This document shows positions 13,011 through 18,077 of a DNA stretch of 18,077 nt, piece after piece. Each line of letters starts with the position of its first letter. Position 1 is the first letter of the stretch. Source of the DNA: Conexivisphaera sp046536535 (GTDB lineage Archaea > Thermoproteota > Nitrososphaeria > Conexivisphaerales > Conexivisphaeraceae). The stretch spans positions 1 to 18,077 of the forward strand of contig JAWDMO010000019.1 in the NCBI GenBank assembly GCA_046536535.1, in the 5' to 3' direction. The notes below the pieces were generated by a model. That model was not told the DNA's origin. It worked only from the letters and a program-made list of their open reading frames with translations, and searched no databases. The position numbers and the translations under genes are program-made.

Positions 13011-13609
13011 TGCTAGAGGAGGAGAGAGAGGAGCTGGCGAGGGAAGCCAGGTATCTGGCGGCGCAGGGCCTGGTGGCCGGGAGGGAGGGGAACCTCAGCG
13101 TCCGCCGCGGCGACCTGGTGGCCATAAAGGGCACCGGCGTCAGGATGCTCGACGCGTCGCCCGGCGACTTCTCGGTCATCGACATGCTGGGAAAACACTT
13201 GGAGGGCCCGAGGCCCAGCAGCGAGTACAGGATGCACATTATGATCTACGGCGCGCGGCCGGACATCGGCGCGGTCGTGCACGTCCATCCGGCGTTCACG
13301 ATCTCGCTGAGGGCGCTGGGGATCGCGCCGGAGCCCTCGACCGAGGAGGCGAAGCTCTATTATGGGCGCGTGTGCGCCGTGCCGCCAATCGATCCCGGGA
13401 CCGAGGAGCTGGCATCCGCCGTCGCGCGCGCCGCCTCATCGGGATGCAACGCAGTGCTCCTGGAGGGACATGGGCTCGTGTTCTCGGCCGCCGAGCTCAA
13501 GGACGCGGTGGACGGCGCGGTCGCAGAGGAGAGGTCATCACAGGTACAATTCATGGGGGCGATTTCCGACCTTCTACAAAAAATTTATTTCACATGCGCC
13601 CGCTCCTAG
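13007..13609 (+). CDS. Class II aldolase family protein, FucA-like
   Basis: A 200-residue zinc-dependent class II aldolase/adducin-family enzyme. Counting from ATG 13007, the key positions fall on the same numbers as in E. coli L-fuculose-1-phosphate aldolase: catalytic Glu E73 (SSEYRMH), zinc ligands H92 and H94 (VVHVHP) and H155 (LEGHG), plus N29 in GNLSVR. It is slightly shorter than FucA and its C-terminus does not obviously carry the late Tyr of that enzyme. The reaction is probably retro-aldol cleavage of a ketose or aldose phosphate. In archaea, relatives supply lactaldehyde (coenzyme F420 route) or act on deoxy-sugar phosphates; which applies here is unknown. The ATGA overlap with pheA shows that it is the third gene of that operon. 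An epimerase or dehydratase of the same fold is the alternative. Confidence 0.88.
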   Translation: MMLEEEREELAREARYLAAQGLVAGREGNLSVRRGDLVAIKGTGVRMLDASPGDFSVIDMLGKHLEGPRPSSEYRMHIMIYGARPDIGAVVHVHPAFTISLRALGIAPEPSTEEAKLYYGRVCAVPPIDPGTEELASAVARAASSGCNAVLLEGHGLVFSAAELKDAVDGAVAEERSSQVQFMGAISDLLQKIYFTCARS

Positions 13610-13620
13610 GGAGTACGGAG

Positions 13621-13923
13621 GTGGAAATTTTGTCGACAGCTGGGCAGGACGTGGAGATACGCATAGGGCCACCTAAGCTGACGCGCTTCGAGCGCGCCAG
13701 GATACTGGGCGCGAGGGCCCTTCAGCTTTCACTCGGCGCGCCGCCGCTTATACCGACCGGCTCCGTGCGCGCCGGAAGTACGCTCGAGTTAGCCAGGGTG
13801 GAGCTCGAGGTCGGAGCCCTTCCGATATCCATAAGGAGGAGTCTGCCCAGCGGCGTCCACCAGGACCTGCCGCTCCGCATCCTGCTCGGGGCTCACACGG
13901 CGCCGACGCAGAATAAATCTTAA
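13621..13923 (+). CDS. rpoK: DNA-directed RNA polymerase subunit K (Rpo6)
   Basis: A 100-residue archaeal RNA polymerase subunit K, homologous to eukaryotic Rpb6 and bacterial omega. The diagnostic segment is KLTRFERARILGARALQLSLGAPPLIP (about residues 19-45), followed by LELARVELEVGALPISIRRSLP and DLPLRIL. It clamps the largest subunit and aids assembly of the core enzyme. GTG 13621 is preferred: AAATTTATTT (13581-13590), inside the end of the aldolase gene, is a TATA-like box whose expected start of transcription is near 13611, and GGGAG precedes the GTG. ATG 13594 is in frame but lies almost inside that box; it would overlap the aldolase gene and could be used on an operon transcript. Confidence 0.93.
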   Translation: MEILSTAGQDVEIRIGPPKLTRFERARILGARALQLSLGAPPLIPTGSVRAGSTLELARVELEVGALPISIRRSLPSGVHQDLPLRILLGAHTAPTQNKS

Positions 13924-14137
13924 CCCCATATCGGATTGTCAGAGCTCTAATCTATTCCCCGAAAGGGCGCGATGGGTTCTCACGGCTATATCTCGGCAGG
14001 GCATCTGAATAGGGTTCGCGCGCACGTGCGCGCTCCGTGCGATAATCGATCGCGACATCTCCCGCCCTCGTCCCCGGGATGAGGAGGAATGCCGATACTA
14101 CCAAAGCTTATTAATGAGCCATTGATCTGCACGAACC
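13924..14137. other. Intergenic region with a perfect 16-base palindrome
   Basis: No gene is seen. GCGCGCACGTGCGCGC (14018-14033) is a perfect palindrome. The sequence between rpoK and alba is otherwise mixed in composition, and an alba TATA-like box (CTTATTAAT, around 14107-14115) lies about 27 bases before its ATG. Confidence 0.55.
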
Positions 14138-14413
14138 ATGTCCGGAGAGGGCTTAGATAAGGAGTACCTGGCCGTGACGGATCAGAAGCCAATATCCGCA
14201 TATGTGATCTCGGGCGAGGTCCAGCTAAATGCATCGGGCAGGCTTGTTCTGGTTGCTAGGGGGAGGAGCATAAATTACGCGGTGGATGTGGCCAACCAGA
14301 TAGTGGAGCGTGCGGACGGCTCCGCGGCGATATCCGGCGTCAACGTCGCGACCGATCAGCTCCCCGATGGTAAGTACATCTCTAGGATAGAGATAACCGT
14401 GGAGAAGAAGTAG
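14138..14413 (+). CDS. albA: Alba-family DNA/RNA-binding protein
   Basis: A 91-residue chromatin protein of the Alba family, normal in length. It shows the expected pattern: K17-P18 in DQKPISAYVISGEVQL, the region that contains the DNA-contacting and modifiable lysine of Sulfolobus Alba; then LVLVARGRSINYAVDVANQIVERA (located by its ends), with the conserved ARGR-I-AVDV core. The C-terminal strand YISRIEITVEKK follows. Family members are dimers that coat DNA or RNA. The sequence departs from canonical Alba in the middle hairpin (DGSAAISGVNVATDQLPDG), so this may be an Alba paralogue. ATG 14138 is supported by a TATA-like box at leaderless distance. It stands alone. Confidence 0.88.
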   Translation: MSGEGLDKEYLAVTDQKPISAYVISGEVQLNASGRLVLVARGRSINYAVDVANQIVERADGSAAISGVNVATDQLPDGKYISRIEITVEKK

Positions 14414-14523
14414 CCGGCACATGCGGCATTCCCTCGCGGCGACGCGCATGCCGGTCGGATAAGGCGATCAGCTGACCGCCTCCGCGCCCGAGAATTCATT
14501 ACATCTATCCTATGGAGAGCTGT

Positions 14524-14577
14524 CGGGAGGGGGGCAGCCCGCGCCTCCCGGCGGCGCGGGGGCAATAGATATATTGC
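14524..14577 (+). promoter_or_regulatory. metK upstream region: stem and TATA box within an inverted repeat
   Basis: A 7-bp inverted repeat CGGGAGG/CCTCCCG (14524-14530, 14544-14550) precedes the promoter. The TATA-like box itself is nested in GCAATA-GATA-TATTGC (14562-14577), and its centre is roughly 30 bases before the metK ATG. Because the transcript is probably leaderless or nearly so, the GC-rich stem would lie upstream of transcription and is more likely DNA-level than a riboswitch. Confidence 0.5.
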
Positions 14578-14601
14578 TGTGGAAGCGCACGTTGCCCTTA
14601 A

Positions 14602-15813
14602 ATGGTCTCGGAGCGCCTGCTGATTTCCAGAGGCCGCGGCATCCCGATCAGATCCAGGCCTATAGAGATGGTCGAGAGGAAGGGAAAGGGCCATCCCGAT
14701 ACTATATGCGACAGGGCGGCGGAGGAGGCCAGCATCTCCCTCTCCAAGTACTATTTGGAGAAGTATGGGAGGATCTTCCACCACAACCTGGACAAATGCG
14801 TGCTGATCGGCGGACAGGCAAGGGCGTGGTTCGGCGGAGGGGAGGTCCTGGAGCCCATGTACCTGATGATAGTGGGCAGGGCTACGACGAAGATCGAGAG
14901 GGGCGGGTCCACGGACGTCGTCCCGATAGGGAGCATAATACTCAGCACCACGAAGTCCTGGCTAAGGAGGGAGTTCCGCTTTCTGGACGTCGATTCCAAC
15001 GTGGTCGTGGACTATCGCGTGAAGCCCGGGAGCGTGGACCTGGTGCACGTGTTCGAGTCGAGCTCCGGTATCCCCCTGGCGAATGACACCAGCCTGGGCG
15101 TGGCGTTCGCGCCGCACACGGACGTCGAGAGGCTAGTCGTGGAGACCGAGAGGCTCCTCAACTCCCCGGAGTTCAAGGCTCGTAGGCCTGAGATAGGCGA
15201 GGACGTCAAGGTCATGGGCCTCAGGGAGAACGGCTCAATACGGCTGACGGTCGCGGCCGCGATGGTCTCCAAGCTCATAGGGGACAGGGATCAGTATGCG
15301 TCGGCGGTCGGGGACGCGCGCGAGGAGATACTGAGGATGGCCGGAGGGATAACCGACATGGACGTCGAGGTGAACTTCAACGCGGCCGACGATTACGGGA
15401 GGGACCGCTACTACCTCACGGTCACGGGGCTCAGCGCGGAGAACGGGGACGACGGACAGGTCGGGAGGGGCAACAGGGTCGGGGGGCTGATAACCCCCAT
15501 GAGGCCAATGTCCCTTGAGGCGGCGGCCGGGAAGAACCCGGTGAACCACGTCGGCAAGATATACAACATAGCGGCGCAGGAGATAGTGAACAGGCTGACG
15601 TCCGAGGTCGAGGGCGTTGACGAGGCCTACTGCTACATGCTGAGCAAGATAGGCCATCCCATAGACGAGCCGCAGGCGGTGCAGGTCGAGTTCTACGGGG
15701 ACGCGAACGAGGACCGCGTGAAGAGCTACGCGTCCTCGCTAGTGCAGGACGTGCTATCCAGGCTGCCCAAGATATGGGAGGGCGTCCTGCAGCGCAAGTA
15801 CGAGCTCTTCTGA
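14602..15813 (+). CDS. metK: S-adenosylmethionine synthetase, archaeal type
   Basis: A 403-residue methionine adenosyltransferase of the archaeal class, which is highly diverged from bacterial MetK but of the usual archaeal length (about 400). It makes SAM from methionine and ATP. Recognisable segments: VERKGKGHPDTICDRAAEEAS (from about residue 24), HHNLDKCVLIGGQA, VDVVPIGS-like STDVVPIGSIILSTTKSWL, VNFNAADDYGRDRYYLTVTGLSAENGDDGQVGRGNR (around residues 255-290, the most conserved block) and GLITPMRPMSLEAAAGKNPVNHVGKIYN (located by its ends). All look intact. ATG 14602 is the natural start. It is followed one base later by a MetF-like gene, so the two probably form a methionine-cycle operon. 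Confidence 0.97.
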   Translation: MVSERLLISRGRGIPIRSRPIEMVERKGKGHPDTICDRAAEEASISLSKYYLEKYGRIFHHNLDKCVLIGGQARAWFGGGEVLEPMYLMIVGRATTKIERGGSTDVVPIGSIILSTTKSWLRREFRFLDVDSNVVVDYRVKPGSVDLVHVFESSSGIPLANDTSLGVAFAPHTDVERLVVETERLLNSPEFKARRPEIGEDVKVMGLRENGSIRLTVAAAMVSKLIGDRDQYASAVGDAREEILRMAGGITDMDVEVNFNAADDYGRDRYYLTVTGLSAENGDDGQVGRGNRVGGLITPMRPMSLEAAAGKNPVNHVGKIYNIAAQEIVNRLTSEVEGVDEAYCYMLSKIGHPIDEPQAVQVEFYGDANEDRVKSYASSLVQDVLSRLPKIWEGVLQRKYELF

Positions 15814-15814
15814 G

Positions 15815-16597
15815 TTGAGCTGCCCGAGACCCCGCGTCATACTCGAGTTTTGGTACCCGCCGGACCTGGGGCAACTGACCCGGCTCCACTCCAGGGGGCT
15901 CCTCGACCTGGCGTTCGCGCCGGATCTCCCGTTCGGATACGCGAACGCCGACTCGCTCGTGGCGGCGCTGGCCGCGCAGTCCTCGGGGGTCCCGGCGCTC
16001 GCGGCGATCTCCCTGGGCGGGAGGGGCGCGTCCGCTTCCATATCGAGGATAGCCACCGCGTACGCATCGACGCTAGCCGGGGTCGTGCTGGTCGCTGGCG
16101 ACTCCAGATCGTGCTCCGATGCACTTGGCGTCCTGGACGCGATCAGGATAGCGTCATCCCTCCCGGCGGTGCCTGATGGCGTGCGGATGTCCGCGCCCCT
16201 GAGGGCATCACTAGCGGACCTCCCCTGCTTCATCAGGGGAGCCGCGGTGGACCTCGGAAGCGCAAAATCCGTGGCGCTGGCGCGTTCCAAGGCGGCGGCC
16301 GGAGCGAACCTGCTCATGTCCCAGCTGATGCCGGATCCCGCCTCGCGCGTGGCGCCCCTGGGCGAACTCTCCGCCCTCGGGATACCTGTGGCGCTGGGAA
16401 TACCATATGCCCCGACCGATGGGGCTAGGGCCCGCTTGGCGTCGTTGATCGGATCCGCGGCGCCATCCCCCGCGGAGCTCCTGAAATCGATCGAGGGAGT
16501 CCCGCGCGAGATGAGGACCCCGATCTACGTGTCCCCGATCGGGGGCGACAGATCGGGGCTCGGCGAATTCCTCGAGTCCTTGGCGTCCCTCATCTAA
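15815..16597 (+). CDS. Divergent methylenetetrahydrofolate reductase-like protein
   Basis: A 260-residue protein with the TIM-barrel pattern of the MetF family. Three family positions match: E11 in the first strand (LEFWYPP, compare FEFFPP), D96 in VLVAGDSRS (compare ALRGD), and Q170 in LLMSQLMPD (compare TQxxFD). The segment GIPVALGIPYAP also fits the family. MetF makes 5-methyl-THF for methionine synthesis, which suits a gene one base after metK. It is shorter than typical MetF (about 290) and many loop residues differ, so the C1 carrier or even the reaction may differ. TTG 15815 is the only start next to the metK stop that keeps the first strand. The gene is Ala/Ser-rich. Confidence is good for the fold, moderate for the function. 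Confidence 0.72.
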   Translation: MSCPRPRVILEFWYPPDLGQLTRLHSRGLLDLAFAPDLPFGYANADSLVAALAAQSSGVPALAAISLGGRGASASISRIATAYASTLAGVVLVAGDSRSCSDALGVLDAIRIASSLPAVPDGVRMSAPLRASLADLPCFIRGAAVDLGSAKSVALARSKAAAGANLLMSQLMPDPASRVAPLGELSALGIPVALGIPYAPTDGARARLASLIGSAAPSPAELLKSIEGVPREMRTPIYVSPIGGDRSGLGEFLESLASLI

Positions 16598-16691
16598 CGG
16601 CCAAGGCGTAGGGACGGAGGTCCCCTCAGCGAGGCCGCGGATAGTCCGCCGATATCGTTTATTGATCCGCATTATAGGGTGTTAGGGGTCT

Positions 16692-16744
16692 GGGGGAAGC
16701 GGTAAAACCCCGACCTTCGGGGAGGAGATAGGCGGACTTCCCCC
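16692..16744 (+). ncRNA. Candidate structured RNA, two nested stems
   Basis: An outer perfect 8-bp stem GGGGGAAG (16692-16699) with CTTCCCCC (16737-16744) encloses a perfect 6-bp hairpin CCCCGA-CCT-TCGGGG (16708-16722). The purine-rich single strands are CGGTAAAA on the left and AGGAGATAGGCGGA on the right. A TATA-like box at 16658-16665 would start a transcript near 16688, just before the outer stem. I do not recognise the fold as any known RNA family. It could be a small RNA, a 3' structure of the metK operon, or part of the adjacent element. Confidence 0.4.
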
Positions 16745-16800
16745 ATGCTTAAATATCGTCTGCACATCACTAATAAAAATGGATAAGACGTGGTAGAAAA

Positions 16801-16850
16801 CCTCGCCATTCATGGCGGGGATGGTGGGAATGGCTTAAAGGGCGATGCCC
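16801..16850 (+). repeat. Left-end hairpins of the tnpB element
   Basis: CCTCGCCAT/ATGGCGGGG (16801-16820) can form a stem of up to 9 bp with one G-U pair, and GGGC-GAT-GCCC (16840-16850) forms a second small stem. Subterminal hairpins are the recognition structures of IS200/IS605-type elements, so this is probably the element's left end. Confidence 0.5.
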
Positions 16851-16863
16851 CTACACCTTTCCG

Positions 16864-18077
16864 ATGCCCACCGTGGGGTTCCGCTTCAGGGCGTACACCG
16901 ACCAGCAAACGTTGGGGGCGTTAAAGGCCCAGTTGCGGCTGGCCTGTGAGGTCTACAACACCCTGCGGCGGGCAGACATAGATTTCTACCACAGGGATGG
17001 GAGGGGACTGACCCTCACGGAGCTGAGGCAACTGGCGCTGGATCTGAGGAAGCGGAACGAGGATTACCGGCGACTCTACTCCCAGGTGGTGCAGGAGATC
17101 GCCGACCGGTTCCACAACGCCAGGCGGAGGTTCTTCGAGGGTTTGGCGAGGTTCCCAAGGGAAAAGAAGCACCATAAGTACTACTCATTAACGTACCCAC
17201 AGAACGGCTGGAGGATACTCGATACAAAGGAAATCCGGACTGGGAGCCGGGGGAACCGGAAGAGGCTCGTCGCGCTGAGGCTGTCCGATCTCGGCGTCTT
17301 CAAGGTCATCGTCCACAGGGACTTCCCAATGGACGAGGTGAAGAGGGTGATTGTGAAGCTCACCAGGTCCGGGAGGGTATACATATCATTCATCGTCGAG
17401 GGTTATGATTTCCCGCAACACCCCGAGACAGGTAGTGCCGTCGCCATCGACGTCGGGTTGGAGAAGTTGCTCGCGACCTCCGATGGTGAATACTTCCCCA
17501 ACCTGAGGCCCTACAGGAAGGCCCTCGAGAAGCTGAGGAGGCTGCAGAGGGAGCTCTCCAGGAAGAGGTTCCTCTCCCATAACTGGCTCAAGGTGAAAAT
17601 CGAGCTGGCCAGGGCGTATGAGCACCTGGCGAACCTGAGGAGGGATATGTATATGAAGCTGGGCAGATACTTCGCCGAGCACTATGACGTGGTGGTCATG
17701 GAGGACATCGATGTTAAGCAGCTCACCGGTAAGTCAAACAGGGCGCTCAGGAGGAGCCTCCAGGACGCCGCCCTCGGCATGATGCGCTCGATAATAGGAT
17801 ATCAGGTCGGGAAGTACGGGAAGGGGTTCGTCCTCGTCGACCCGAGGGACTCCTCGAGGACATGCGCAAAGTGTGGATTCGTGAAAGCGGATCTGACGCT
17901 GGGCGACAGGGTCTTCGAGTGCCCGGCCTGCGGCTGGGGGGCCGACAGGGACTACAACGCGTCCCTCAACATACTGAGGAGGGCAGGGTGGGAGCCACCC
18001 GTAGCGCCTGTGGAGCTCCGCCCTCTACCCGTGGCCCTCGGCTACGGGCAAGGTGGGGCCGTGAAGCAGGAAGCCTC
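16864..18077 (+). CDS. tnpB: TnpB, RNA-guided nuclease of an IS200/IS605-type element (3' end cut off)
   Basis: An open frame of 404 codons that runs off the window. TnpB proteins are RNA-guided DNA nucleases, ancestors of Cas12, that use a guide transcribed from the right end of their element. The N-terminal helical part starts MPTVGFRFRAYTDQQ. RuvC-I Asp is D196 (AIDVGLEKLLA), the RuvC-II Glu is E280 (VVMEDID), and the RuvC-III motif is DRDYN (361-365, D363 likely catalytic). Zinc knuckles C334-x2-C337 and C353-x2-C356 are intact. The tail reaches AVKQEA, where relatives end within about ten codons, so almost the entire protein is seen. All catalytic residues are present, unlike the two relics here. 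No tnpA is visible beside it, so it may move only with help from a transposase elsewhere. Confidence 0.93.
   Translation, partial: MPTVGFRFRAYTDQQTLGALKAQLRLACEVYNTLRRADIDFYHRDGRGLTLTELRQLALDLRKRNEDYRRLYSQVVQEIADRFHNARRRFFEGLARFPREKKHHKYYSLTYPQNGWRILDTKEIRTGSRGNRKRLVALRLSDLGVFKVIVHRDFPMDEVKRVIVKLTRSGRVYISFIVEGYDFPQHPETGSAVAIDVGLEKLLATSDGEYFPNLRPYRKALEKLRRLQRELSRKRFLSHNWLKVKIELARAYEHLANLRRDMYMKLGRYFAEHYDVVVMEDIDVKQLTGKSNRALRRSLQDAALGMMRSIIGYQVGKYGKGFVLVDPRDSSRTCAKCGFVKADLTLGDRVFECPACGWGADRDYNASLNILRRAGWEPPVAPVELRPLPVALGYGQGGAVKQEA

Larger units (their letters stand above)
16598..16863. other. Intergenic region: RNA fold and left end of the tnpB element
   Basis: The gap contains a TATA-like box GTTTATTG (about 16658-16665), the 16692-16744 fold, further A/T boxes (16749-16757 and 16770-16780) and two hairpins close to tnpB. 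No protein gene is visible. The exact left boundary of the TnpB-type element cannot be fixed; it is probably between 16745 and 16800. Confidence 0.5.

Noticed and set aside
14414..14601. Possible SAM riboswitch before metK
   Set aside because: SAM riboswitches are not expected in archaea, the gene appears leaderless or nearly so, and the GC-rich stem lies upstream of the predicted transcription start.
15235..16124. Several minus-strand frames opposite metK and the MetF-like gene
   Set aside because: Arg/Pro-rich shadow translations without start signals or domains.
16692..16744. Fluoride riboswitch or tRNA-like element
   Set aside because: The fold lacks the conserved fluoride-switch sequence blocks and has no cloverleaf or CCA; it also precedes no ion-transport gene.

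Overview
The window reads as a chromosomal segment of a thermophilic, GC-rich archaeon of the Thermoproteota (crenarchaeal or deep thaumarchaeal side). Evidence: a thermosome C-terminus, the archaeal-type S-adenosylmethionine synthetase, archaeal pantoate kinase, Alba, RNA polymerase subunit K, and heavy use of AGG (Arg) and ATA (Ile) codons. Many genes have an A/T-rich TATA-like box centred about 26 bases before the start codon, which implies leaderless mRNAs. A species cannot be named from the sequence; a Conexivisphaera-like lineage is only a guess.

Layout. 1-457: end of a thermosome subunit gene. 797-2471 (minus): an unrecognised coiled-coil protein and the radical SAM enzyme AmrS. 2573-4578: an Lrp/AsnC regulator followed by glutamine synthetase, with overlapping TTGAC palindromes between them. 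4710-5096 (minus): an ArsR-type regulator. 5463-6271: two unrecognised small genes. 6270-8340: a graveyard of mobile DNA around a beta-hydroxyacid dehydrogenase gene. It holds an internally deleted, frameshifted IS6-family element with an intact 8-bp target duplication, inserted into the tail of a decayed tnpB, and a second decayed tnpB tail directly after the dehydrogenase stop codon. 8416-10643: pantoate kinase overlapping an MFS transporter gene. 10687-11213: tRNA-Cys(GCA), a doubtful small ORF and tRNA-Ala(CGC). 11251-13923: an overlapping operon of branched-chain aminotransferase, prephenate dehydratase and a class II (FucA-like) aldolase, followed closely by rpoK. 14138-16597: Alba, then metK and a divergent MetF-like protein. 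16692-16744: a compact potential structured RNA. 16864-end: an intact tnpB with both zinc-finger knuckles and the RuvC triad, cut by the window edge a few codons before its expected end.

How the genes fit together. Most of the window is housekeeping amino-acid, cofactor and one-carbon metabolism: nitrogen assimilation (Lrp with glnA), CoA synthesis (pantoate kinase), phenylalanine and branched-chain amino acids (ilvE-pheA) and the methionine/SAM cycle (metK-metF-like). The accessory signal comes from at least three TnpB-type insertions and one IS6 insertion, which shaped the 6.2-8.4 kb region and the right edge. No CRISPR array, defence cluster or clearly new multi-gene system is visible. The best candidates for something undescribed are the 16692-16744 RNA fold, the two unrecognised genes at 797-1354 and 5463-5903, and the palindromic operator clusters before glnA and the pantoate kinase gene.
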